A stretch of 7,921 bases of DNA from Gemmatimonadota bacterium (lineage in GTDB: Bacteria; Latescibacterota; UBA2968; UBA8231), in NCBI GenBank assembly GCA_026706165.1, contig JAPOZF010000626.1, forward strand, positions 1-7,921. Direction: 5' to 3'. Shown here in pieces: positions 1-6,958 of this stretch (within the stretch, counting starts at the first letter, position 1; each line of letters starts with the position of its first letter). The position numbers and the translations under genes were made by a program. Below the pieces are notes generated by a model, which was not told where the DNA came from, did not search any database, and worked only from the letters and a program-made list of their open reading frames with translations.

Positions 1-664
1 CCTCGGGCTGATGCAGGCGGTCCTGCCGGAGGTGGCGAAAATGGAAGGGGGCTCCCAGCCCCCGGAGTTCCATCCGGAAGGGGACGTATGGACCCACGTA
101 TGCCTGATGCTGGAGCAACTCGAGGACCCGACCCGGACCCTGGCCTGGGGGGTGCTCCTGCACGACATAGGCAAGCCGTCCACCTATTCGGAAGCCGACC
201 GCATCCGCTTCAACATGCACGAGGCCGTAGGCGCGGAAATGGCTGGCGACATATGCCGGCGGCTGCGCATGGCCAACGCCGACGTCGAGCGGATCAGCCA
301 GCTCACCGCCCACCACATGCGCTTCCGCAACGTCCGCGAGATGCGGCCGAGCAAGCTCAAGCGCTTCCTGCGGGAGGAGTATTTCCCCGAGCTGCTCGAG
401 CTGCACCGCATCGACTGCCTCGCCAGCCACGGGATGCTCGACCTGCACGAGTTCTGCAGCGAGCGGCTCGCAGAGGAAAGCAGGGAGGATCTCCAGCCGC
501 CCCCCCTGATAAGCGGCCGCGACCTGATCGCCATGGGGTTCGTCCCGGGCCCCAGGTTCAAGGAGATTCTCGCCGCGGTGGAGGACGCCCAGCTCGAGGG
601 CGGGATCCGCTCCCGCGAGGCCGCCCTAGAGCTGGTGCGGGAACGCTTCCGGCCCGAAACCTGA
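1..664 (+). CDS. cca: CCA-adding tRNA nucleotidyltransferase, C-terminal part with HD domain (5'-truncated by window edge)
   Basis: This is the C-terminal portion of a class II CCA-adding enzyme/poly(A) polymerase-type nucleotidyltransferase, which builds or repairs the 3'-CCA end of tRNAs in the cytoplasm. The frame is open to the left edge (Leu-Gly-Leu precede the Met at base 11), so that Met is internal and the gene starts outside the window. Counting from it, an HD-type domain is visible: HPEGDVWTH (His21, His29), the HDIGKP motif (His51-Asp52), a further His in NMHEAVGAEMA (about residue 70) and LTAHHMRF. The spacing fits the HD domain fused behind the nucleotidyltransferase head in many bacterial CCA enzymes. 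The tail contains the GRDLIAMGFVPGPRFKEIL segment that closes this family (usually L.G.D....G...GP..G..L). The catalytic nucleotidyltransferase head is not in the window, so whether it adds CCA, CC or A only cannot be judged. A lone HD phosphohydrolase is less likely given the GP..KEIL tail. Confidence 0.85.
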   Translation, partial: LGLMQAVLPEVAKMEGGSQPPEFHPEGDVWTHVCLMLEQLEDPTRTLAWGVLLHDIGKPSTYSEADRIRFNMHEAVGAEMAGDICRRLRMANADVERISQLTAHHMRFRNVREMRPSKLKRFLREEYFPELLELHRIDCLASHGMLDLHEFCSERLAEESREDLQPPPLISGRDLIAMGFVPGPRFKEILAAVEDAQLEGGIRSREAALELVRERFRPET

Positions 665-688
665 CCTCCGGCCCCGCGGGAAAAGCGA

Positions 689-716
689 TTGCAGGCAGGG
701 ATGCCGGCCCTATATT
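689..716 (+). promoter_or_regulatory. Candidate sigma-70-type promoter for the sulfatase-fdhD-isomerase cluster
   Basis: In the 104-bp gap after the CCA-enzyme gene, TTGCAG (689-694) and TATATT (711-716) are separated by 16 bp. The -10 box matches TATAAT at 5 of 6 positions and is one of the few AT-rich stretches in this very GC-rich window. The -35 box matches TTGACA only at TTG. A transcript would start near 723, leaving a leader of about 45 nt before the sulfatase ATG. This is a motif match only, and the consensus of this organism's housekeeping sigma factor is unknown. Confidence 0.4.
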
Positions 717-768
717 CCTGCGGTTTTGGCCCGGCTTCGACCGCTACTGAACGGCCCCGAGCGACAGG

Positions 769-2220
769 ATGAAACGCCCCAACATCCTCTGGATCTGCAC
801 CGACCAGCAGCGCTACGACACCATCGGCGCGCTGGGCAACCCGGTGGTCTCGACCTCGAACATCGACAGGCTCGTGGACAGCGGCGTCAGCTTCACCCGC
901 GCCTACTGCCAGAGCCCGATCTGCACTCCGAGCCGGGCGAGCTTCCTTACCGGGCACTACCCGAGCGCCGTGCACGTGACGGGAAACGGCAACGAGTCCT
1001 TCCCCCCCGAAGCCCCGGAGCTGGTCACCCGGACGCTCGCCGGCGCCGGGTACGACTGCGGCCTGATCGGCAAGCTGCACCTGGCGAGCGCCAGCGGCCG
1101 CATCGAGCCGCGCGCCGACGACGGCTACCGCTACTGGCAGTACAGCCACGCGCCGCGCGACGACTGGAAGCAGGGGCACGACTACGCCGACTGGGTGCGT
1201 TCGAAGGGAGAGGTCCTCGGCGAGCTGATCCGCAGTCGGGACGGGGTCCCTGGGGAGCTGCACCAGACCACCTGGTGCGCGGAGAAGACGATCGGGTTCA
1301 TCAACGAGGAGCGGGAGGGGCCGTGGCTGGCGAGCGTCAACATCTACGACCCGCATCCGCCGTTCAACCCGCCGAAGCAGTACCGCGACCGCTTCGCCCG
1401 CGAGCGCATGCCCGGGCCGCTGTTCGCCGAAAGCGATCTCGTGCAGCAGCAGCGTCTGGCCGCGGTCGATTTCCAGTCCAGGGGACGCCGTCCGGAACAG
1501 CTCGACATCCGGAATCCGCTGACCCCGAAGACTCCGGGGCAGGAGGCGGCGGCGGACAACGGGGATTTCGCCGACCGCGACGCCCGCACCCTGCAGGCGG
1601 CGTACTACGCGATGATCGAGCTGATCGACGACCGCGTCGGCGACATCATGGAAGCCCTCGAGGACAGCGGGCAGCTCGATGACACCGTCGTCATCTTCAC
1701 CAGCGACCACGGCGAGATGCTCGGCGACCACGGCCTCATCCAGAAGGGCTGCCGCTTCTACGAGGGGTTGGTGCGGGTGCCGCTGATCTTCTCCTGCCCG
1801 CCGCGGTTCCGCCGCGGCCTGCGCAGCGATGCCCTGGTCGAGCTCCTCGACATCGCCCCGACCCTGCTGCAGCTCGCCGGGCTGGATGCGCCGGAGCGCA
1901 TGCAGGGCCGCTCCCTGCTGCCGCTGCTCCGCGGCGGGAAGGAGCGCCACCGCGACTTCGTGCGCTGCGAGTACTACGACGCCCTCGATATGCCGGACGG
2001 CACCTTCGCCACCATGTACCGCGACGAGCGCTACAAGCTCGTCGTCTACCACGGCCACGACGAGGGGGAGCTGTACGACCTCGAGGAAGACCCGGAGGAG
2101 TTCGAGAACATGTGGTCGGAACCGGAGGCCCAGCCGCTCAAGCTCGAGCTGATGAAGCGCAGCTTCGACGCCTCCATGCTGGCGATGGACAGGGGCCCTC
2201 TCCGCGTCGGGCCGATGTAG
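769..2220 (+). CDS. Type I (formylglycine-dependent) sulfatase, cytoplasmic
   Basis: This 483-residue protein belongs to the alkaline-phosphatase-fold sulfatase family and hydrolyses a sulfate ester. The substrate cannot be told from sequence. Visible motifs are PNILWICTDQQ at the N-terminus (Asp12, Gln13 in the metal site), the signature C-T-P-S-R at 52-56, whose Cys52 is the residue oxidised to formylglycine in this family, YDPHPPF with His196, and TSDHGEMLGDHG with Asp313-His314, followed by Lys326. The C-terminus carries the usual sub-domain (RDERYKLVVYHGHDEGELYDLEEDPEE). Length is normal for the family (450-550). The first beta strand begins at residue 4, so there is no signal peptide, and the enzyme should be cytoplasmic and act on an imported compound. 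An in-frame TGA at 748-750 excludes any upstream start; the Shine-Dalgarno is weak (a GACAGG stretch directly before ATG). It heads a cluster with fdhD, whose ATG lies one base after its TAG. No formylglycine-generating enzyme or anSME is present in the window. Choline-sulfatase-like or arylsulfatase-like annotation would both be guesses. Confidence 0.93.
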   Translation: MKRPNILWICTDQQRYDTIGALGNPVVSTSNIDRLVDSGVSFTRAYCQSPICTPSRASFLTGHYPSAVHVTGNGNESFPPEAPELVTRTLAGAGYDCGLIGKLHLASASGRIEPRADDGYRYWQYSHAPRDDWKQGHDYADWVRSKGEVLGELIRSRDGVPGELHQTTWCAEKTIGFINEEREGPWLASVNIYDPHPPFNPPKQYRDRFARERMPGPLFAESDLVQQQRLAAVDFQSRGRRPEQLDIRNPLTPKTPGQEAAADNGDFADRDARTLQAAYYAMIELIDDRVGDIMEALEDSGQLDDTVVIFTSDHGEMLGDHGLIQKGCRFYEGLVRVPLIFSCPPRFRRGLRSDALVELLDIAPTLLQLAGLDAPERMQGRSLLPLLRGGKERHRDFVRCEYYDALDMPDGTFATMYRDERYKLVVYHGHDEGELYDLEEDPEEFENMWSEPEAQPLKLELMKRSFDASMLAMDRGPLRVGPM

Positions 2221-2221
2221 G

Positions 2222-3064
2222 ATGACCCTGGAACGCACGCCGGTTCGAGTCGTGGAGCGGGAGGTGGTCGACTGCCGCGGCGGGGAGCACGCCGCCCGGC
2301 CCGACCTGGTCACGGTGGAGGAGCCCCTGGAAATCCGCCTCCACGGGGAGGCGGTCGCCGTGATCATGCGCACCCCCCTCGACGACTTCGACCTGGTCGC
2401 CGGGTTTCTGCTGACAGAAGGCCTGATCGACAGACCCGGACAGCTCGGGGCGATCTCCTACTGCATGGACGCGGAGCCCCCGAACCTGGAGAACATCGTC
2501 GAGGTCAGGCTGGCCGAGGGAGTCGGCTTCGACTTCGACCGCCTGAGGCGAAACTTCTACGCCTCCTCGAGCTGCGGCGTCTGCGGCAAGGCGAGCATCG
2601 ACCACATCGCCGCCCAGGCCCCCCCTTTATCCGGTGCGGATTTCCGCATCGACGCCGAGACCTTGTACGGATTGAGCGACAAGCTCCGGCAGGCCCAGAA
2701 GGTGTTCGACCAGACCGGCTCCCTGCACGCGGCCGGGCTGTTCGACCGCGGGGGAGAGCTGCTGGCGCTGCGCGAGGACGTCGGCCGCCACAACGCCGTC
2801 GACAAGCTCGTCGGCTCCTTTCTCCTGTGCGACAGCCTGCCGCCGGGGCAGTCCCTGCTGATGGTCAGCGGCCGCACCAGCTTCGAGATCGTGCAGAAGG
2901 CGAGGATGGCGGGAATAGCGGTGGTCGCCGCGGTCTCGGGGCCGTCGAGCCTGGCGGTCGACTTGGCGCGCGAGGCCGGCATGACCCTGTTGGGGTTCCT
3001 GCGCGGACGCGGCTTCAACATATATTCCGGCGCCTGCCGGATCACCCACACTGAGCACCCATAA
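2222..3064 (+). CDS. fdhD: Formate dehydrogenase accessory sulfurtransferase FdhD
   Basis: FdhD takes sulfur from the cysteine desulfurase IscS and transfers it to the bis-MGD molybdenum/tungsten cofactor, which formate dehydrogenases need for activity (known for E. coli FdhD). The 280-residue product has the complete family pattern: PVRVVEREVVDCRGG, then TVEEPLEIRLHGE, the FDLVAGFLLTEGLI segment, the catalytic SSSCGVCGKAS loop with Cys118 and Cys121 (equivalent to the sulfur-carrying pair of E. coli), REDVGRHNAVDKLVG, the SGRTSFEIVQKARMAGI block and the RGRGFNIYSG tail. The start is one base past the sulfatase stop (TAG-G-ATG), so translational coupling to the sulfatase is likely; no strong Shine-Dalgarno is seen. 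The obvious client is the selenocysteine formate dehydrogenase encoded convergently at 4151-6943. Having fdhD in a separate transcript from that enzyme, behind a sulfatase, is unusual. Function is near certain; the reason for the sulfatase linkage is not known. Confidence 0.96.
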   Translation: MTLERTPVRVVEREVVDCRGGEHAARPDLVTVEEPLEIRLHGEAVAVIMRTPLDDFDLVAGFLLTEGLIDRPGQLGAISYCMDAEPPNLENIVEVRLAEGVGFDFDRLRRNFYASSSCGVCGKASIDHIAAQAPPLSGADFRIDAETLYGLSDKLRQAQKVFDQTGSLHAAGLFDRGGELLALREDVGRHNAVDKLVGSFLLCDSLPPGQSLLMVSGRTSFEIVQKARMAGIAVVAAVSGPSSLAVDLAREAGMTLLGFLRGRGFNIYSGACRITHTEHP

Positions 3065-3089
3065 CCCTACGACAACGGGAGCAGATCGC

Positions 3090-3959
3090 ATGGCCAAAGC
3101 AAAAGCCGAGAAGCCCAAGCTTCACTTGTGCGCCGCCAACTGGACGCTGCAGAATTACCCGTCGGCCAAAAGACCCTGGTCGATGGATACAAAGGTGAAA
3201 CGGGCCAAGGAAGCCGGGTTCGTCGGCTTCAGTCACGGGGCGGATGCGGACCTGGCCAGGGCCTGCGAGAAGCACGGTATGGTCTACGTCGGGGGGGTCG
3301 ACATCGCCGAGGTGGAGCAGGCGGAGCCGACGCTGAAGGAGTTCTCCGAGGTAGGGGCCTACCACGTCAACGTGCAGCTGTGCGACCACGACACCGAGCT
3401 CAAGGTCTCGGTGCCGGTGGCGAGAGCGGTGATGAATGCGGGCAGGAAGCTGGGGCTGCAGCCGGCCATCGAGGTGCACCGCGACACCTGCACGGAGACC
3501 CCGGAGAAGACCTTCGCCCTGGCCGACGCCTACCAGCGCCGCTACAAGGAGAAGCTGCGCATCAACTTCGACCACTCCCATCCGGCCATCATCAAGCAGG
3601 TGCGGGCTCCCGACTACTGGGAGCCCAAGACCAACGCCCGCCCGGACCTGCTGAGGGCGGGGGAGCTCATCCATTTCAGGCCGTTCACCGGCAGCCACTG
3701 CCAGACTCCGGTGACCAACGGCCGCGGCCGCATCGACCGCGATTTCGCACTTTGGCGCGACCATTTCCTGAGGCACTTGCTGGAATCCTGGCTGAAAGGG
3801 GCGAAGAGCGGGGCGGAGCTGTACGGGGTAGTCGAGCTGGGGCCGCAGGGTTCGGGGTACGCCCTCGAGTGCTTTCCCGACGTATGGAAGGACGCCTGCG
3901 TCGCCCGCGGCGAGATCGAAAAGGTGTGGCGCGACGCCCTGCGAACCTGGAAGGGATAG
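3090..3959 (+). CDS. Xylose isomerase-like TIM-barrel protein (sugar phosphate isomerase/epimerase family)
   Basis: This 289-residue protein resembles the AP endonuclease 2/xylose-isomerase-like TIM-barrel superfamily, whose members are metal-dependent isomerases, epimerases or dehydratases of small sugars and cyclitols. Residues placed as expected for the divalent-metal site at the C-terminal ends of strands are Glu128 (AIEVHRDT), Asp161 and His164 (NFDHSHP), His203 (PFTGSHCQ) and Glu249 (VVELGPQG). There is no signal peptide or membrane segment, so it should be cytoplasmic. The start at 3090 is supported by GGGAG (3077-3081), eight bases before the ATG. It lies 25 bp after fdhD and probably shares its transcript. 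The substrate cannot be read from the sequence; together with the sulfatase it could act in catabolism of a sulfated carbohydrate or cyclitol, which is inference. The region around residues 170-215 is rather polar and distinctive and may define a subfamily. The fold is confident, the reaction is not. Confidence 0.8.
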   Translation: MAKAKAEKPKLHLCAANWTLQNYPSAKRPWSMDTKVKRAKEAGFVGFSHGADADLARACEKHGMVYVGGVDIAEVEQAEPTLKEFSEVGAYHVNVQLCDHDTELKVSVPVARAVMNAGRKLGLQPAIEVHRDTCTETPEKTFALADAYQRRYKEKLRINFDHSHPAIIKQVRAPDYWEPKTNARPDLLRAGELIHFRPFTGSHCQTPVTNGRGRIDRDFALWRDHFLRHLLESWLKGAKSGAELYGVVELGPQGSGYALECFPDVWKDACVARGEIEKVWRDALRTWKG

Positions 3960-3970
3960 GCCACAGGGGA

Positions 3971-4110
3971 CCCGTCGGGAATTTGCCACCTCCCAGGCCT
4001 TCGACGGGGCTGTCCGGAACCCCCCGGACGCGCGAGAAGGAAACCTTTCCCCAGCGGGGAAAGCCCCTGAAGGGCAGGACCGAGCGGAAACCGGGACGTG
4101 CCCGCTTTCC
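3971..4110. repeat. Cluster of inverted repeats in the convergent intergenic region
   Basis: The 191 bp between the two converging operons (3960-4150) contain no gene. Within them are: CCCGTCG (3971-3977) with CGACGGG (4002-4008); GTCCGG (4012-4017) with CCGGAC (4024-4029), 6-nt loop; CTTTCCCC (4045-4052) with GGGGAAAG (4056-4063), 3-nt loop AGC; GCCC (4063-4066) with GGGC (4072-4075); and GGAAA-C-CGGG (4086-4095) with CCCG-C-TTTCC (4101-4110), containing one C-C mismatch. None has a clear downstream T-run on the + strand. One or more probably ends transcription of the sulfatase-fdhD-isomerase cluster, perhaps with Rho or as a bidirectional barrier, but which one cannot be decided. The 8-bp stem at 4045-4063 is the strongest perfect one. 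Confidence 0.5.
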
Positions 4111-4129
4111 AACCAACCGCCGTCGCGGT

Positions 4130-4150
4130 AAAAGCCCGGCGGTCCCGGGC
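4130..4150 (-). terminator. Intrinsic terminator downstream of the formate dehydrogenase alpha gene
   Basis: Read on the minus strand, a perfect 6-bp GC stem GCCCGG (4150-4145), a 5-nt loop GACCG and CCGGGC (4139-4134) are followed at once by TTTT (4133-4130). The stem begins directly after the TGA stop codon of the formate dehydrogenase gene. The T-run is short and then gives way to ACCGCG, so termination may be incomplete. It is nevertheless the only hairpin of this gap followed by a T-run. Confidence 0.6.
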
Positions 4151-6943
4151 TCAGGAGGCGGTATCGGCTCCGGGGCCGGCCAGCGGCTCGACGCGCACCG
4201 GGCAGACCTTGAGCTCCGCGGTGTGGGTCACCGGGTCGTACCCCGATCCGGTCAGCGCGTTCACCGGCACCTCGCTGAAGCCGAAGCTCGTGAACACCGT
4301 TCCCCGTGGCGACCGGTCCGTCGCCCGCACCTTGATGTCGACCTCGCCCCTGGCGCTGGTCAGGCGGCACCACCCTCCCTCGGTCAGACCCCAGGCGGCG
4401 ACGTCGTCCGGGTGCACTTCCAGCGATTCCTCCGACAGCAGGTAGTCGATGCCCCGTGCGCGGCCGGTCTGGGTGCGGGTGTGATAAGCCGGCAGCCGGC
4501 GGCCCGTGGTCAGCCAGACCGGGAACTCGGCGCTGACCGTTTCGGCCGGGTCGCGGTAGTCGACCTTGCTGAAGATGCCGCGGCCGTTGGGGAACTCCTC
4601 CTGGTGCAGGATCGGCGTCCCCGGGTGATCCCTGTGCGGCACCGGCCACTGGTACTCGTTGCGCTCGATGCGGTCCCAGTCGAGGCCGGCGTAGATCGGC
4701 GACAGGCTGCACAGCTCGTCGAAGACGTCGCGGGCGCTGGCGAAATCGAAGCCGGGAATCCCCATCCGCCGCGCGATCCGGCTGACGATCCACCAGTCCG
4801 GTTTCGCCTCTCCCGGCGGCGGCACCGCGGCGCGCAGCCGCTGCACCCGGCGCTCGGTGTTTACGCAGACGCCGTCGGTCTCGGCGAAGGCGGTCGCCGG
4901 GAAGACGACGTCGGCGAGCTCGGCGGTCTCGGTGAGGAAGATGTCGATGACGACGAGGTGGTCGAGGCTTTCGAGGGCGTGCTGGCAGTGGGCGCGGTCC
5001 GGGTCTGAAATCAGCGTGTTCTCGCCGTTGATGATCATCGCGTGGATGCCGTCGCCGCAGCGGTCGAGGGCGGTGACCTTGGTGATGCCGCGCTCGCCGT
5101 CGATCTCGCGTCCGTACAGCTTCCTGAACTTCTCCCGGTTGGCCGGGTCCAGGACCTTCTGGAAGCCGGGGTAGTTGTCGGGCAGGGCGCCGCTGTCGCC
5201 GGCCCCCTGGATGTTGTTCTGGCCGCGCATCGGGTTGATGCCGGTCCCCTCGCGGCCGACGTTGCCCGTCATCAGCGCCAGGTTGCAAAGCGACAGCACG
5301 TTGTCGACGCCGCAGATGTGCTCGGTGATGCCGAGGGTGTAGTAGATGGCCCCGCGGTCGGCACCCCCGTACCAGATCGCCGCCTTCTCGATGTCGGCGG
5401 CGGGCACCTCGGCGATTCCGGCCGCCCACTCCGGGGTCAGGCGCTCGACGTGCTCGAGGAAGGCCTCGCTTTCGGTGGTGCGCCGGGAGATGAACTCTTC
5501 GTCGACGAGACCCTCGCGGGCGATGACGTGGGCCATCGCCGCCAGCAGGGCGACGTCGGAGCCGACGCGCAGCGGCAGGTAGAGGTCGGCCATGTCGGCC
5601 AGGGGAATGCGCCGCGGGTCGGCGACGATGAGCTTGGCGCCCCGGGCGATCGCCTTCTTGATCGCCGTCGCCGCCACCGGGTGGCACTCGGTCATGTTGG
5701 TCCCGATGCAGAAGATAACGTCCGGTTTCTCCATGTCGGCCAGCGGGTTCGACATGGCGCCGCGCCCTATCGTGGCTGCCAGACCGGCAACCGTGGGAGC
5801 GTGTCAGGCACGGCTGCAGTTGTCTATCTGGTTGGTGCCGAACCCCGCGCGGATGAACTTCTGCATGGTGTAGGCCGCTTCCGAGGGCGCCCGCCCGGAG
5901 GCGATGCCGTAGACGCTGTGCTCGCCGTACTTGTCGACGGCGCGGCGGAACCCCCCGGCGGCGCGTTCGAGGGCCTCGTCCCAGGAAGCCTCGCGCAGCT
6001 CGCCGTCCTCGCCGCGGACCATCGGGTGCGCGAGGCGGTCGCCGTGCTGGACGAAATCGAAGGCGAACTGCCCCTTGACGCACAGCGCCCCGTTGTTGGC
6101 CGGGCCGTCCATGGCCGGGTGGATGCCGACCAGGGTCTCCTCCTTGGTCAGCAGGTCGACCGAGCAGCCCACCCCGCAGTACGGACAGACCGAACGCGTC
6201 TTCTCGATCTCGCCGGGCAGCTCCGCCGACCGTAGCGCCTTCTTGTCCCCGAGGGCCCCGGTCGGGCAGGTCTGCACGCACTGGCCGCAGAAGGTGCAGG
6301 AGGAGTCCTTGAGCAGGCCGTCGAACTCGGTGGTGATCTGCGTGTGGAAGCCGCGGTTCATGACGTTGATGGCGTGGTCCCCCTCCTGCTCGGCGCAGAC
6401 GCGGACGCAGCGGTAGCAGGAGATGCACTGCTCGTAGTCGCGCAGCAGGAATGGGTTGTCGTCCTCCTTGCTGGTCCCCGACTTCGCCCCGGCGAAGCGG
6501 CCGCCGCGCGCGTCGTAGCGGTCGACGAGTTGGGCGAGCTCCTGGGAGGCGTACGAGGTGAGCGGGTCGACGTCGACCTGGCGGTTCTCCGAGGCGACCA
6601 TCTCCAGCAGGGTGCGGCGGTGCTTCTCGACCTCCTCGGTGGCGGTGCGCACCGACATGCCGTCCACCGCCCTGGTGGTGCAGGAGGCGACCGGGGTGCG
6701 CGCCCCCTCGACCTCCACGACGCAGAGCCGGCAGGCCCCGAACGGCTCCAGGCGCGGGTCGTAGCAGAGGGTGGGGATGTCGTGCCCCGAGCGGGTGGCG
6801 GCATCGTAGATGGTCTCCCCCTCGGTGAAGGCGACCTCGACGCCGTCGATGGTGATCGCCAGGCCGGCGGGGGGCCGCCCGTTCTCCCTAGAGGCGCCGT
6901 TGCCGGCGACCCTCGTTTCTTCAGGTGCTGTCGTCGTCGTCAT
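4151..6943 (-). CDS. fdhA: Selenocysteine-containing NAD-type formate dehydrogenase, catalytic alpha subunit (UGA at 5806-5804 read as Sec)
   Basis: This subunit interconverts formate and CO2 at a Mo- or W-bis-MGD centre. Read through the in-frame TGA, the product is 930 residues with Sec at 380. Domains in order: a NuoG-like [2Fe-2S] domain (Cys60, Cys71, Cys74, Cys88); a two-[4Fe-4S] ferredoxin domain (Cys173/176/179/183 and 216/219/222/226); the Mo-proximal [4Fe-4S] site (Cys253, Cys256, Cys260, Cys288) with Lys290; the molybdopterin oxidoreductase core; and a C-terminal dinucleotide-binding domain (from about 780). Catalytic residues are Sec380, His381 and Arg573 (MRGQNN). Sec-to-Arg spacing is 193, as between U140 and R333 of E. 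coli FDH-H. There is no Tat signal, so it should be cytoplasmic. No Cys occurs between 88 and 173, so the His-Cys3 cluster of NuoG/FdsA-type proteins is missing (His108 remains). AGGAG at 6957-6953, 9 nt before the ATG, supports the start. The NuoF-like gene ends 15 bp upstream in the same operon. It would be missed as two ORFs: 6943-5804, and 5755-4151 starting at an internal Met. SelA/SelB/SelC are not in the window. Confidence 0.93.
5762..5806 (-). promoter_or_regulatory. Bacterial SECIS element with its selenocysteine UGA codon
   Basis: On the minus strand the UGA (5806-5804) is followed after 12 nt by GUUGCC (5791-5786), loop GGUCU (5785-5781) and GGCAGC (5780-5775), a 6-bp stem with one U-G pair. 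A lower stem can form between GCUCCC (5800-5795) and GGGCGC (5767-5762) with one mismatch. From memory of E. coli fdhF, the GGUCU apical loop occurs there in the same codon register (seventh codon after UGA is GGU, then CUG), and is the part bound by SelB. The hairpin lies inside the coding sequence and still encodes the conserved HAPTVAGLAA peptide. This directs Sec-tRNA insertion rather than termination. Confidence 0.88.
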
Positions 6944-6952
6944 TGTCGGGTG

Positions 6953-6957
6953 CTCCT
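6953..6957 (-). promoter_or_regulatory. Ribosome binding site of the formate dehydrogenase alpha gene
   Basis: AGGAG on the minus strand, 9 nt before the ATG at 6943-6941 and immediately after the TGA stop of the NuoF-like gene (6961-6959). It fixes the start of the alpha subunit and shows that the two genes are set up for translation from one mRNA. Confidence 0.65.
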
Positions 6958-6958
6958 G

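Noticed and set aside
184..2373. 729-residue open frame on the minus strand opposite the CCA-enzyme and sulfatase genes
   Set aside because: Low-complexity Arg/Ala/Val-rich translation without motifs, running antisense to two clearly conserved proteins; a typical shadow frame in GC-rich DNA.
4045..4063. Classical intrinsic terminator for the plus-strand cluster at the 8-bp perfect stem
   Set aside because: No T-run follows on the plus strand (it continues CCCCTGAAGG), so only an inverted repeat is claimed.
5753..5755. ATG as the start of a separate small formate dehydrogenase gene
   Set aside because: It is the conserved internal Met of GAMSNP. No ribosome binding site precedes it, and the protein would lack the cofactor-binding N-terminus.
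5804..5806. Nonsense mutation or pseudogene of formate dehydrogenase
   Set aside because: The stop is exactly UGA at the catalytic Sec position, the frame is intact on both sides, and the SECIS loop and spacing are present.
5756..5806. Frameshift or sequencing error separating the two halves of the alpha subunit
   Set aside because: Both halves are in the same frame with 16 sense codons between the UGA and the internal Met, all matching the conserved family sequence.
5042..6235. 397-residue plus-strand frame opposite the formate dehydrogenase
   Set aside because: Shadow of the opposite strand, with no recognisable domain and composition dictated by codon bias of the real gene.
3042..6428. 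1128-residue open frame on the minus strand, in a different frame from the formate dehydrogenase
   Set aside because: It spans the formate dehydrogenase gene, the intergenic hairpins and the antisense of the isomerase gene; Arg/Gly/Pro-rich with no family motif. The Sec-containing frame carries all Fe-S and Mo ligands.
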